DNA of 64,000 nucleotides from Pseudofabraea citricarpa (lineage: Eukaryota; Ascomycota; Leotiomycetes; Helotiales; Dermateaceae): positions 2,802,501 to 2,866,500 of the forward strand of contig JAPWGK010000001.1 of NCBI GenBank assembly GCA_029641185.1, read 5' to 3'. This document shows, piece after piece, positions 12,450-23,706 of this stretch; the first letter of the stretch is position 1, and each line of letters opens with the position of its first letter. Both the position numbers and the translations under genes were made by a program. A model generated the notes under the pieces. The model did no database searches. It saw nothing but the letters and a program-made list of their open reading frames with translations, and had not been told where the DNA came from.

Positions 12450-13422
12450 TTAGCCGAGGATTGGTCTATTGCTATGGTTATTGCCCATAATGAATGAGGC
12501 ACCTGAAAAAGAACGAAAAGTCACATACCGGCCAGATGATGAGTACGAAGAGAAAGAAGCAGTAGGAAACGGGTTTGAAGCTGCTCTGGCATTATAAGAG
12601 CGTTGTGGAGTGTGGCTTCGGGTCGCTTCGGCGCCGACATGGCTCAAGCACGACATGAGAACCGAGCAGATGACCCAGGAATTCTGGCCGCCTTCTTTGA
12701 TGGTGGCTTGGAGCAGCTTCGACTCGCTGAGCGTCTCGAAATTCTGCTTCACGTACGCGATCATCCAGTCCCGAAAACGCTTGCCTTCGACTAGCTTCCC
12801 TCGCTCGGCTTCAATGGCAATCTTGATGAACGTTTCTGTGCTGAACTTGGAGGTTTGGATTTTGTTCAAAGCTATCACGCAAAGGCCTTCAACTCTGTGC
12901 TCAGATCAGTAACAACGAATATGAGGCAACTATTGTGCTGTAGAGGCGCGACTCACGCAAGACTTCCCGCAAGCTTGTAGACTCGGAAATAGAAAAGGGG
13001 ATCCTGGGCGCATAATTTCACGATAGCTGCTTCGTTAATAAAGTCGTCATCCGACGAGTTCGCCTCGTCTCTCTCCAGATATCGGATCAGGGTGAATACA
13101 ACGTCAGGTTGGCAGTTGGCAAGGTAGAGCGCTCCGTCCTTTCGCAACGATTCTGGCATGGAATCTGGGTCTTCGATCCATCCTTTTATGATAGGTGACT
13201 TCTCAAGTGTTTCCTTGCGAACATGGAAGAGCTTTTGAGTGTCGGCTTCGCCAGCAATTATCGTCCCCGACGACTGCTGCGCAAATCTACGATATGAACT
13301 TAGCTTGAGGCAACAACAATACTCCCTCCGCCTAAACCCTGCGTTTGAATTCTGTAAAGGGAAGGGTGGGTAAGTTGGGGGGCATACTCTTCGGTCGTGA
13401 CAGGCACTGAGAATCGAGCCAT
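12450..13422 (-). CDS. BTB/POZ-like domain protein
   Basis: Four exons: 13422-13388, 13286-12957, 12894-12529 and a short terminal exon 12465-12450, giving 248 residues. The order of an initial strand with SGTIIAGEADTQ, then FHVRKETLEKSPII, then FTLIRYLERDE, fits the fungal BTB fold (KFxVHKxlLxxxSpyF-like core). It is followed by a helical region of the kind seen in many fungal BTB proteins of unknown role. Such proteins usually self-associate or serve as adaptors for Cul3 ligases; no partner can be inferred here. The terminal exon is uncertain: a nearer AG at 12503 would give a 26-base intron, which I judged too short, so I used the acceptor at 12466. Confidence 0.7.
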
Positions 13423-13838
13423 TGGATACCGGGGATTGTAATGGCCGAAACCTTTATCAGGTACTCGGATCTGTGATTGAAAGTCTAGAGAGGCAGTTCA
13501 AAACAGGGCGAAGGTATTTCCTGGAGAAGATATGAGGCGCAAGGTAGTATTGTATTACTCTTCTGCCTGGTTGTTGGTGGCACATGCAAGGTCCCAGGTC
13601 CTCGCGCAGTATCACTGCAGTGTGGAATTATCCAGTACCACAAAGGCACTTGGATTTGCGGTGTTAACGAGAATAAAATCTGCAGCTTACTCAAAGAAGT
13701 TGGATGCGAGCCAGATAAGAAAGACGTAATTCGCGCAAGGCGTTTTGAGGCTGCTGCGTGGAGGAAAGGAGGCATCTGAAAGCGGATAACTTGTTCTATT
13801 GTTGACTTAGGGTTACTATCTAATTTCTAACAGTCTGT
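13423..13838. other. Intergenic, no gene seen
   Basis: Roughly 415 bases between two minus-strand genes. Short frames have no family resemblance and no repeats are visible. Confidence 0.5.
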
Positions 13839-15143
13839 TCAATCCTCCACCAAATCCAAAAATGGATCAATGGTAGCACTATGAGGTTCATCGAAATATC
13901 CATTCGCTTCGGCATACGTCTCGGATAACTTTCTGGTCCCAGCTGCCATATGCATTATCTTGTTCCAGTCCTTCCAGGCCAATTTAATCTTCTTTAATTC
14001 ATGTGGGTACTCGATGGAAGAAACACGTTTGACCCTTGGTGGTGTGTCGGACTTAATGTTGAAATTTGATTCTATCAATTTTACCAACTCTCTCTTGCGT
14101 TCTTCGTCGCATAACCTTTTATAAACGTCGGTCGTAATTTCACGTACCATTGATTTGTATTTCTCAGGAGAAGTGTCCTTGGCTCGTAGGTCAAGTCGGA
14201 GAAGCAAAATTTCTTGTGTGGGAAACCACATTTGCAAATTATCGATATCCTCAGGATCTCTAGTAAACCAACGATCTATCATACCTTGCAACAGCTTTGA
14301 CATTAGCTGTGCTTGGAGAGGTTCCATGGCCGAAACCACTCTCGGAATATCGCAATAATCGTTATATAGCTGGCTGGCTATGTCATGGAACTTGCCTTCT
14401 TTGATCATTGTCTCGAAATTGGCGTGTACAATCTCGTTTCTTGTTGCATACAGATCTATTATCACGAGCATTTCGTCCGTGTTAAAGCCAACTGAGCGGC
14501 ATACGTCAGAGATTGCCATATGAGTCGGGCATTTCCCATGCTCCATTTTCCCCCTACGAACTTGTTTCCAGGCTTCTTTCTCATTTTCCAGATTGTGGTT
14601 AATCTCGGTCCAATACTTCCCAGCTGATGTTCTCCAACCAAGGACTTTCTTTGCTTCGCTCTCTCTGCGGAGCCTTTTACATACATCTTCGAACATGTCT
14701 CCATACCTTGTAAAGAAGGCGATCCGTTGTAACTCGATTATCTCATCCTGCAAGGTCTGGGCATCGGGAGAGCTCGTAAGTATAAGGCAGGCCGTGTATT
14801 GCACAGACTCCTCGTGCATACGAATAAGTGAGATCCATGCTCCTCTCTCTTTATTTCGCTCCTCTTTATCTAACTCGGTGTTTTCTTCTAAGCGTAGCAG
14901 ATTTTTAATGGCATCTTTATACAATAGAACCGCACGCATCCCAAGGGGGGAGAGCTTGCGCTTCGTGTTTCGGAGGGTCGTGTCCGCGTACTTGAGAGCT
15001 TCTCTTAATCGGTTTTCGGTATAATCTTCGATCGTCTTTCCCGGCTTAGGTGCCTCCATTGTCTCGGTGACTGTCGGGGCTCGTTGGCGTTTAACCACAA
15101 TAGGAGGCGGTGAGGGGACGGAATTACGGGATGATGCAGACAT
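13839..15143 (-). CDS. Uncharacterised helical fungal protein
   Basis: A single-exon frame of 434 residues from the first ATG (15143). The open frame extends 19 codons further upstream but without an ATG. The N-terminus is Ser/Pro-rich with a small basic patch (VVKRQRAP). The rest is strongly charged and predicted helical, with many Lys/Glu/Arg and few hydrophobic runs; there is no signal peptide or membrane segment. A short acidic C-terminus follows. I recognise no domain. It could be a nuclear or cytosolic scaffold, but this is a guess. Codon use resembles the neighbours, and its length and lack of stops support a real gene. Confidence 0.62.
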   Translation of the reverse strand: MSASSRNSVPSPPPIVVKRQRAPTVTETMEAPKPGKTIEDYTENRLREALKYADTTLRNTKRKLSPLGMRAVLLYKDAIKNLLRLEENTELDKEERNKERGAWISLIRMHEESVQYTACLILTSSPDAQTLQDEIIELQRIAFFTRYGDMFEDVCKRLRRESEAKKVLGWRTSAGKYWTEINHNLENEKEAWKQVRRGKMEHGKCPTHMAISDVCRSVGFNTDEMLVIIDLYATRNEIVHANFETMIKEGKFHDIASQLYNDYCDIPRVVSAMEPLQAQLMSKLLQGMIDRWFTRDPEDIDNLQMWFPTQEILLLRLDLRAKDTSPEKYKSMVREITTDVYKRLCDEERKRELVKLIESNFNIKSDTPPRVKRVSSIEYPHELKKIKLAWKDWNKIMHMAAGTRKLSETYAEANGYFDEPHSATIDPFLDLVED

Positions 15144-17097
15144 CTTGATCCTTGGGCTATAATTCGTTGGTTTGCAGGATTCGTAAAGGTTGCTGTCCAA
15201 TGAGAAAGAATTGTCACGAACCCAGAAAAGAAAGAATGGGCGGTGCCGAGAGTTTTAAATACCAAATGCAAGTAGCCCGTGCTAGTAGCCTCGTCCTAGC
15301 TAGCCTACCTAGGTAGTTTTTAAACTCCCGTACATCGCTAGAATTGAGAGCCAGTTTATCGACAAGATTTCAAGGCCGCAGCGACCACTACATAATCGAA
15401 CAGTCGCTGCATTAATCCGAAAGCTGGTATCTACTTTACTTTCAATCGAGTCTCCCGAAGAGCCCGAAAATAAACGTCGACTTCGGCGACCTTGGTCTTC
15501 TTCCCTAGGTCCTTCAAAACTTGTGAAATCTCTTGCACCACACCTTCCGGGCATTAAATTATTGACTGAAGATGTCAACTCATACGGATTAATACAACGA
15601 TTAAATATTTGTAGATTCTTAATATCTCTATTCTAGAAAAGAAGTCTACAGCTACCTAATAATTTCTTTTGATGATTTTTGATCTTATAATATTTATATA
15701 TTTGAATGACCGTAACCTTCTAAGTAATTATAACCTGTTTAGTTACTTTAGCTTTAAATCCTTTTAAATAATTATAATGCGTTCAATTATTTTGGGTTTT
15801 ACGATATTTATGTGTTTTGAACAACTGCGGCCTTTTATTTTGTACTATATATACACTTTTAGATGACATGATATAGTTAGTTACTCAGGCTATTATAAAG
15901 TAGTGTTAAGCCTACTAATCTTTTCTTCCGTCTCGGAACTCCTAAGCATACAGCTTGAAAAGAAGCCTTCTTATTGGATGAACAAATAAAAAGTGGAAAA
16001 CAATATAATATCAATTCAAGGCATTTTATTCGAATGAATCTAAATGTACTGAACGCATAGGTTTGCTTCGAAGCATAAAGTTGCAAAGCCAAAATATATC
16101 ACGACCAGTTTCCCACTCCATGTGGTAGTAGTGATACAAGCGACGATCACGTTTTTCCGGGAGATAATTCCCGTGACCTGCCAAGCAAAGCGGGGTTTAT
16201 GGTTTCACTTGACTTTATGAAGCTATTCAATCCTTGGGGGTTGACGTAGAGGGGACGGAGTAGTCTCGGAATTGGACGGTGGGTTCGCCGAACGCTTTCC
16301 ATGACCCAGCCGCATCGGATGTGGGTTTATTGCCCTATCTGCGTGATTATTCCCCGTACACGCCGAACTTGCACTTTACGCGTCCCTTTGAGACTGTAGA
16401 AGGCATTGAGCATTGTTCCACCAGTTCCGGAGCTTCCAAGCGGACACGGAATGCCCATATGTCCCTCTTTTCGCAGGCGATTTAGCGAGGCGTCTCGGCT
16501 TCGTGCTCGCTGCCCTTATTCTACACCTCGGGGCTATAGCGCGATTGAGTTTGTTGTACGTTTATGCTTTTCAGTGAACGCAAATTCACAAATCTATTCT
16601 CTCTTAACTCGGTGTCTTGAAGAATAGCACATTTCATTCAGTGTATGAAAAGAAGCTGGGCGTAACTAAGACAAAGAGAAACGGATGGTCTTGTTATTGA
16701 AACTCTCTCGCCGGCCCCACCTCAAAACAATGCAACGGGTTACAGTATCTAGTGCTACATCTAAGTCCCTACCACAGAATGATGCCCCAATTAATGCGGA
16801 ACTTATCTTCGCTTTAAGTTCTTTGATGGGCCTTGCCGTTTCGCTATCGCTTGTCTTCTATGACCCCGAGCTGGTTCCCGCTGATTCCCTATACCCCGAA
16901 CGTGTAAATTGCCGAGCTTTCAAGAGCTTACCCCTCATCATCATCATGGTCAATCACACCATACTATACGACTTGGTATTCCCAATCTTCTTATAAGTAG
17001 TTCCGAAGCCCTGACTATCCATCAAGGTCCTCTCACATCAACTCACACACACTACTTTCATCCTACCAAATCACTAAAAACACTCTATAAAGTCATC
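15144..17097. other. Gene-poor interval with an AT-rich degenerate duplicated block
   Basis: Almost 2 kb with no supported gene. The section 15,590-16,000 is very AT-rich and contains diverged copies of the same phrase (see the repeat entry). From 16,300 the base composition returns to normal and should include the promoter of the GFA-like gene. Confidence 0.5.
15660..15860. repeat. Degenerate tandem duplication in AT-rich DNA
   Basis: Two roughly 90-base stretches share the order of a 'gatatttatxtgtttgaa' type phrase, then a 'ctgxggcctt' type phrase, then 'taattataa'. They have drifted mostly by C-to-T and G-to-A type changes. This is compatible with a RIP-mutated remnant, but the block is too short to name a source element. 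Confidence 0.4.
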
Positions 17098-17670
17098 ATG
17101 GCACCTTCTCTCCATCCTTTGATCGACAACGGCCTCACTAAGGGCAGCGACAACTTCCCCGGCGGAAAGCTGCACTGCAAGTGCTCGAGCAACAAAGTCG
17201 AGGTTACTTTGACCGGAAATGTTCTTCACAACCATGCCTGTGGATGTTCAAAGTGCTGGAAGCCAAAGGGTGCTCTCTTCTCCGTCGTTGCTGTCATCCC
17301 AGTCGACAACTTGAAGGTCACAGCCAATAAGGAGAAGCTCGCAGTCGTCGATGAAAGCGCTGTCATCCGCCGTCACGCATGCAAGGAGTGTGGGGTTCAT
17401 CTGTATGGCCGAATTGAGCAGGATCACGCTTTCAAGGGTCTTGATTTCGTTCACGTGGAACTATCAGATGAGAAGGGATGGCAAGAACCTCAATTCGCTG
17501 CCTTTGTCTCTTCCATAATCGAGCAGGGCTTCGATCCTAAGAACATCGACGAGGTCCGCAATAAGTTCAAGAGCGTTGGCTTGGAAACCTATGATGCTTT
17601 ATCTCCTGCGCTTATGGATGCCCTCGCCACCTTCACAGCTCAGAAGGCAGGAACTCTGCCCAAGTTGTAG
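17098..17670 (+). CDS. GFA-family (Mss4-fold) zinc protein, S-(hydroxymethyl)glutathione synthase-like
   Basis: Single exon, 190 residues from ATG 17098; the open frame runs further upstream, but this ATG follows a good 'gtcatc' context and gives the normal family length. The Mss4-like zinc sites are visible: HCKC near residue 22, CGCSKCW near residue 45 and CKECGVHL in the second half. Members bind zinc and are named for glutathione-dependent formaldehyde activation, the reaction GSH + HCHO to S-hydroxymethylglutathione. The C-terminal extension ([18 protein letters not shown]) is typical of the fungal fusion-length members annotated as glutathione-dependent formaldehyde-activating enzymes. 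Cytosolic, with no targeting signal. Enzymatic activity of the family is debated, so the substrate is uncertain. Confidence 0.9.
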   Translation: MAPSLHPLIDNGLTKGSDNFPGGKLHCKCSSNKVEVTLTGNVLHNHACGCSKCWKPKGALFSVVAVIPVDNLKVTANKEKLAVVDESAVIRRHACKECGVHLYGRIEQDHAFKGLDFVHVELSDEKGWQEPQFAAFVSSIIEQGFDPKNIDEVRNKFKSVGLETYDALSPALMDALATFTAQKAGTLPKL

Positions 17671-18408
17671 ATATCCAATGACTTCAGTTGGGTCGGGATA
17701 TTTATAGGAGCTGGTCTTGAGGACAGTGGTTTGCTGGAACTTGATGTATTCAAGAATGAAACAATCAAGCTGTAGTAGTAGCAAGTGGCCGACATAAATT
17801 GGCATTGAAGTATAACATGTCACAAAAGTCAATAAGATATCAATTTAGCATTAATGCAATATTTGAAGACAAAAAAGGCACCGAGACTTTATGATTTGAT
17901 CATCTACAATCACCACACACATGGAGTATCTTGCTCGCTAAGCGATGAGGGTATAAGTGTAGTTCTATTCTACAAACCTAAACCCTCTATTTTTTTTTTT
18001 TTTTTTTTTTTTCGAAAAGACACCAATTCAATCCCAGACGAGGTTCTCATAGACAGACTATGAGATTTCACTCGATCCCCTTGATCCCCCAACGCCAACT
18101 GAAAACCCCGAAATACAATACAGAACAAGTTACCAAAATACAGACGCAACCCCCACTTATAACCCCAGGTAACCACTCTCGATACCAGAATTTCGAAGCA
18201 CCTCTTAGATGAAACAATGTTTGACAATAAGAAATATTCTTCCCTGCAATTAAGGCAAACCATTATTGCAAGAAGCTACCAGTTTCCTCTAGTACCTAGT
18301 CCGTAGGTAACTAATTAACAACAACTTCAATCTTGAGTTGTTGAGCGTTTACGCCATCGATTGCAGCCATAAAGTGTTTTCGTCTCCCTCTTCGAGAGGC
18401 CAGTAAAA
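17671..18408. other. Intergenic, convergent 3' flanks, with poly-T tract
   Basis: About 740 bases between convergent genes. It contains a run of 23 T at 17990-18012. No coding region supported. Confidence 0.5.
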
Positions 18409-19556
18409 CTACTGTTGGGATGCTTTAGCTTGCCTGGCCGTTTTATTCGCTCGAGTGCGCAGAGGAGGTCCTGATGTTCTCTCTTTTGGGATACCCTCCC
18501 AGGTCACAGGTACTATACGCGGTCGAGGTTCTTCTCCCGAATCCATCTCCTCCAAACTCATCGGTTCTTTGAGGGTCTCCCGGAATACTCCATTTCCATC
18601 AAATGCATGAGTATACGCCAATTTGGCGTTATGGATTTGGGTTTCGAGTTCTTGTTTTCTTTCGTCGGAGCAGCCCTTTCTACTCTCGATTTCGAAAGCC
18701 TTTCGGTGTCTTTGCCAAACAGATCGCAGCTCACTCTCTCGCTTCAACTGTAAAGGCATGATAGTCCATTCGCCTGCGGTATTGGTCTCCTCGGGGCCTA
18801 TGTCAACGTTATAAAACTCAGATCTCGCACTGAGGTGATGGCGGATCGTGTTGTAGAAAACGGTGCGGCCACTCTTGTTCGCTTGCGGGTCCCACTCGTA
18901 GATGATACATGCAATTTCCCTGGCTGTTAAGAGGTGGCGGGTATTCACTGATCTCTGGAGAACACCATAGATCTTGTTGGCAATTGATGTTCCAAATTTG
19001 ATTCTAACTCTGTTGGGAAGTTCGATTTTGCTTTCCGAGAAGTTTCCTCGCACTAGATCTACCCTCGGATTCACCCTGCGGTCGATGCGCTTGTATACAT
19101 GTAGCCTCCTGCACACATCAACTGGTGGATCTGTTATGCGTGTGATAGACATACGACCCTTCCAGTGATCACCTGAATAACTATTAGTAAGGACTGTGTA
19201 TCATCGCTGAGTACCTCCTAGTTACCAAAAGGGTTTTACTAAAATCACATGAGAGAGAGAAAGAAGGAATTGAGAAGAAAGATAACTCAAGAAATCAGCG
19301 TACCTAAACCTCTCTCTTTCTCTTGGCTCGCATCGAGATCTGGTGCTGCATTAGGATCTGGTGCTGCATTAGGATCTGGTACTGCATTAGGATCTGGTAT
19401 TGCGTTCGGATCTGGTACTGCGTTAGGATCTGGTACTGCATTCGATTCTGGTACTGCATTCGATTCTGGTACTTCATTCGATTCTGGTACTGTGTTAGGA
19501 TCTGTTACTGCGACAGATTTTGATACTTCAATGGGTTGATAAACAATAACTCGCAT
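18409..19556 (-). CDS. Uncharacterised protein with N-terminal VPDPNA-type hexapeptide repeats
   Basis: Two exons: 19556-19304 and 19172-18409, 338 residues. The intron (19303-19173) has a textbook TACTAAT branch site and a CAG acceptor; it joins ERGLG to DHWKGR in frame. The first exon encodes about ten copies of a six-residue unit ([VIA]P[DE][PS]N[AE]), giving an acidic, Pro/Asn-rich and probably disordered N-terminus. The second exon encodes a basic, mostly helical region containing a stretch resembling a winged-helix-like fold (TAREIACIIYEWDPQ), followed by a charged Arg/Lys-rich tail. No family is recognised. The repeat DNA and the GT-rich tandem repeats upstream suggest a fast-changing locus. 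The start chosen is the first ATG before the repeats. Confidence 0.62.
19336..19512. repeat. 18-bp coding minisatellite
   Basis: About ten tandem copies of an 18-base unit of the form 'tctggtRctgcattagga' (plus strand), coding for the hexapeptide repeats on the minus strand. Two sub-types (Asp-Pro-Asn and Glu-Ser-Asn) lie in separate blocks, suggesting local duplication. Confidence 0.9.
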
Positions 19557-19599
19557 CTTTTCAACCGGAGTTCCCCTTAAACACAAGTATATATTTGTG

Positions 19600-19840
19600 A
19601 TGTATGACGTGTGGTGTGTAGTGTGTGGTGTGTATAAGCGTCGAGAAAGTAAGCAGAGCGATGTGTGTGTATGTGGTGTGTGATATGTGGTGTACGGTAT
19701 GTGATTTGTAGTGTATGGTGTATACAAGCGTAGGAAAAGTAAGTAGAGCGATGTGTGTATGTGTGGTGTATGATATATGGTGTATGGTGTGTACAAGGGT
19801 GGAAAAAGTACGCAGGGCAATGTGTGTATGTGTGGCAAAA
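19600..19840. repeat. GT-rich tandem repeat, three long units
   Basis: Three units of about 70-80 bases. Each contains a 'gtgtggtgtgt' block followed by 'acaagcgtagRaaaagtaagYagagcgatg'-like sequence. They lie directly upstream of the minus-strand repeat protein gene, in its promoter or 5' UTR. Confidence 0.8.
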
Positions 19841-21845
19841 GAAGGAAGTAAGAAGTTGAATATTTATAGGAAGACCTGACTAGGTAGTGTGAATTAATTA
19901 TCTAGATGGTTGAAGATAGAGTACATGGCTTAAATACAGGTAGTGGTTCTATAACACTTTCCTTCCTTGCTGCCTTGCTGCATCGCTACCGGCTCAAATG
20001 TTGCTAACAATAAAGCTATCTCTAAGCGAGGTTGTAAAGTGAACTGAAATCCCAGACCAGAGATACTGGGAACCAACGAGAGGTCCGCATCGATAGCTAC
20101 ACAAGCTAATATAGTGATTTAGACGCGCATTAGTGAGTACCATATATATACATGCGTAGGAAGATTTTGATTACTAGCTACGTGCTCGTGCCAAGCCACC
20201 ATGATTAGAACTGGGCTTTAGTCGTTCTCATACCCATCCCGAGCATATTAAACATTTATAGATTGGTTTTAGGAAAGTTAATTATATTAGATAACTTCCG
20301 TTTATACTGCTTTCGTTATAGTGTGTACGGATCAGGTTGCCAGTTAAGATACATCACGAGCACAAAAGCTCGCTACCGCATTGTAGCCCATAGCTACGCA
20401 GCGCCGTTAGAAAATTTTGAGACAGCACAAATAGAAAGCTTATTGGCAACTAAACTGGTAGTAGAGGAAAAGAGAAAGCCAATGAATAGCCAGGAACCGC
20501 GACGGCGCGGGGTGTACCTCGGGTAACTTGACCCGGATCTTCTTTCACAAGTACTGTGAGAATATACAGAAGGAGTTCAATCATGTAATAATTAAGTATA
20601 TAGATACCTACATGTCGTAGATCAGAATGCATTATGTGAGAATAGTAAGCAGAGGAATCATGTGTCAATTTACGGAAGTTGAGTATTCCCGGCCGCCCCA
20701 CGCCGCGCCCCTACTATCTATCTACTATATATAGTTACCTAAATAACGAAATGTGAGTAATTTGGCGGGGGAATAGGACGCGGGGGGACTTTCAAGGGTG
20801 AGAATTGCGCCACTCGTGGCGTCCTGTCTCACAATTTGCCCCGTTATCACAGAGGAAAAATGCTGGTGCGCCAGGGTTTTCTCGTGATTACCTCACCGCG
20901 TTGAAAAGGAGGTTCTTACGTTTTGCCATTTTCAATTTTTTTGGTTGATTCTTTTTTTTTCTTCTGGTTTTATGTATCTCCCTTTTTCTTTTATGCGAGC
21001 GCATGCATGTTTTATGTCTTATGGGGTGGGTGAATTAAGCGCTTAGTTAAGTTAAGCGAGACGCGTGTGGCCGGATTGTGGTAACTTCATCTTTTGACTT
21101 TGGCTTTCCAGCAAGCTTACCATCTCTCTACCCATGAAAGCTAAAACCAATAGTGATCTTAGGGTGCCGTTCTTCTTGTGAGTCTATACTTCATGCCAGT
21201 CATTCGGTCACACCAGGATGTATTCACAGCACCCATCTGTAAATTGCGTATATATACTTCAACATTGTGACCAGGCATGCATACCCCACCACAGCACAGG
21301 TTCTCAACCACTGAATTCTCTGTGTTACAATATAATCTCGATGGCTAGGCCCTCTTCGACTCCAGAATCCAGAGCCAAGATTTTGCGAGAACAAGCAGAG
21401 ATTTTCTGATCGGACACACTCACCACATTTTAGTTATCAAATCCACAGGAGCCAAACCAAATTATTCCTATTTTATGATTGATACAAAAGCAGAAGATAA
21501 AAAATTTCAAAGTGTTTAAATTTTCTATTCTATTTTCAAAGTGTGACTCCAACTCTTCGAGAGCCTTAATCGCAAGAAACGAAAACCCCCAGCAGACTAT
21601 CGAAGCTTCGCCAAAGGAGAATTAAAACCAGCTAGTGAAAGACCACCGAGTAAAAAAGCGTATCAGCATCATCGTGAAGAAAAAGAAACCTCTGCCGTTT
21701 ATCTCATGAGAAACGAAAAAAGAGAGAGAAGAAATCGCTAAACTTCACACCCTTGATAATAGGTATAATACACATTACGTTTCAGTACGGAAAAGATGAA
21801 TGATTTCGAACGGGGTTTTGCTCCACTATTATTGTGGATGCGAGA
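19841..21845. other. Gene-poor interval between repeat gene and STE3
   Basis: About 2 kb with mixed AT-rich and normal composition. Small open frames, such as 20263-20526, have no recognisable features. Part should be STE3 3' UTR. No transposon ends found. Confidence 0.45.
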
Positions 21846-23706
21846 TCATGTTCGGGTTTGCTCGATGCTGCTCTCGATCCTGACTGCTTTTCTCTCTCTT
21901 CGTAGAGCTTCCATCTCTCTACGTTCGCGCTCTCGGTACGCTCTCGTTCCTAGTCTTGGCTCGTCGTCGTCTTCATCATTGGAGCGAGAACTGCTATCGG
22001 CCCAGATCTGGGTTTGGACTGTAGAATGATTTGTGAAGGGAAGGGGGCTCGTAGGAGTAGTGTCGGGCTGAACTTGTTGGCAGTTTTGTGCTTCGAGGTC
22101 AGAGCAATGTGGAGCAGCGTTCGGAGAAGTGGATGGGGTGCAGCTACAATTTTCTGAACGCTTGTTGAATTTGGAACGTTGGAAGAGAGGGAATGGAAGG
22201 CTTAGTTGTGTTCGGAATGGACCAAGAACACCGCGAGTGGGCGATGGATATGATTGGGATGATGGTGTTGACGGACCAGAGATAAGTGCTGGCTCTGGAG
22301 TGGATAGTGTAGCGGATAATGGTGCAGGGCTGATAGTATCAGGATGCGTCGAGAATGTATCCGGGGTCAGAGTGTCTCTGCGTTGAACCTCGCTTGGAGA
22401 TTTTGCTCTGTTGCTCCAATGAGCCAGAGAAATGTGATCAAAAGTTGCAGTGGATCCTTTTCGAGACTTGGAGCTGTTATCATGTCAGTATTGAGCAAAG
22501 AAGGGCAAAGAAGATGCGGTGTAAAACTCACTGAATCGAACACTCAGTGACAGTTCCCTGGCTTGGCTTGCGGCTTGAATCAAAGTACCGGAGTGCAAAA
22601 CCAACAAGATCAAAACGACCGGATGAACTTGCAGTGCTGCCTCGGCGGCTGAAGCTGTTGTTTCGAATTGGTTCATTCAGTCTTGGCCACACTTTGCCCA
22701 GTCCGATTCTGAGGAAAAAGCGTCGGTATGCTTCTAAAGCTTCATTGCCCATGCCGAAAAAGAAGAAGACCAACACCGATTGAGCAACATTAGGCCAGCC
22801 ATCATACTGTAACCCCGGTTGGTCTGCCAGTTTCCAAAAGTCGATGGTAGGCCAAACGTCGGGATCATGAATTCGAGACCAAGAATATGATTCGGAGCTC
22901 AAGTTGATATCTGTCAGGTTGAGGTAGAAGTAGTAGGAGATGACTGGCAGATATATGACAAGGACGGAACTCGAGAAAATGAAGAGTCTGAGGAATCGTC
23001 GGGAAGTCATGTTCGAGCCAGTTGAGGACAAGGTGTTGGCAAAGCTATTGCGATGCTTGTGAAGACGGTAGGCGACGAGGACTGATAACTTTGTCAGCTG
23101 CAATATGAGAAAGCAAAAGGAAAACATACCAGCATAGTAGGTGTTTATCAAGGCAAATATCGGACACCACATGAACATAATCACGATGGTTGGCCAGCTG
23201 TTGTCGAGAGTGTTCTCACAGCCATAGACAGTACCGATTGCATAGCGATTTGGCTGAATGACGTAGTGAAGACCAAGCTGAAGAACCGGGACAGCGAAGC
23301 AAAAGAGTAAGTCAAGAATGATTCTTCGTTTTTTCGCCGCTCGAGTTTGAGAAATCGGATTGTCGATATCGACAGCTCTGGCAAGGTTCAAAGTGATGCA
23401 ACAAGTGGTAGTGGCATCTGCTGTGAAGAGTGGGTAAGATATCTTTGCCAAAACATCACAATAGCCATAGCCAGCCCACCACTTGGAGATGTCGTCGTTT
23501 GGCCACAAGATAGCATTGATGAATCGAATGATGTTGGAAATTCCGAGTACAACGATGAGACTGCAAAGACCGACGTTCTTGTGTGCCCAGTGAGCTTTGA
23601 AAGGGACAATGGTGATGATGAGGGCCAAGACACAACATATTGGGAGTGCAATGGCGTTGATGTTTGTCTCGTATGGACAGGGGCTGGTGGTAGTTGAATT
23701 TTCCAT
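21846..23706 (-). CDS. STE3: Ste3-type a-factor pheromone receptor (class D GPCR)
   Basis: Three exons: 23706-23130, 23081-22532 and 22473-21846, giving 584 residues. Seven membrane segments fit Ste3 receptors, which bind the lipid-modified a-type pheromone and signal through the mating G protein at the plasma membrane. Family marks include PFKAHWAHKNVG after TM1, CDVLAKISY in TM3, FALINTYYAV at TM5, and FFFGMGNEALEAYRRFF after TM7. Intron 1 is 48 bases with no stop in frame, so the unspliced frame reads through it. The frame then appears to stop at 22528, but this is inside intron 2 (donor GTGAGT, branch CTGAC). The real protein gains a Ser/Pro/Thr-rich cytosolic tail of about 210 residues, ending in a charged Arg/Glu helix. 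The tail probably serves desensitisation or trafficking. Confidence 0.93.

Noticed and set aside
12503..12528. Nearest acceptor for the BTB gene last intron
   Set aside because: Would give a 26-base intron, below the usual fungal minimum; the acceptor at 12466 was used.
19287..19838. 183-codon minus-strand frame including the GT-rich repeat (HTSLYLLF-type text)
   Set aside because: Its first half is simple-repeat translation. Only the part from ATG 19556 is kept, as the first exon of the repeat protein.
20263..20526. 87-codon plus-strand frame in the gene-poor interval
   Set aside because: No domain, no codon bias evidence, and surrounded by AT-rich DNA.
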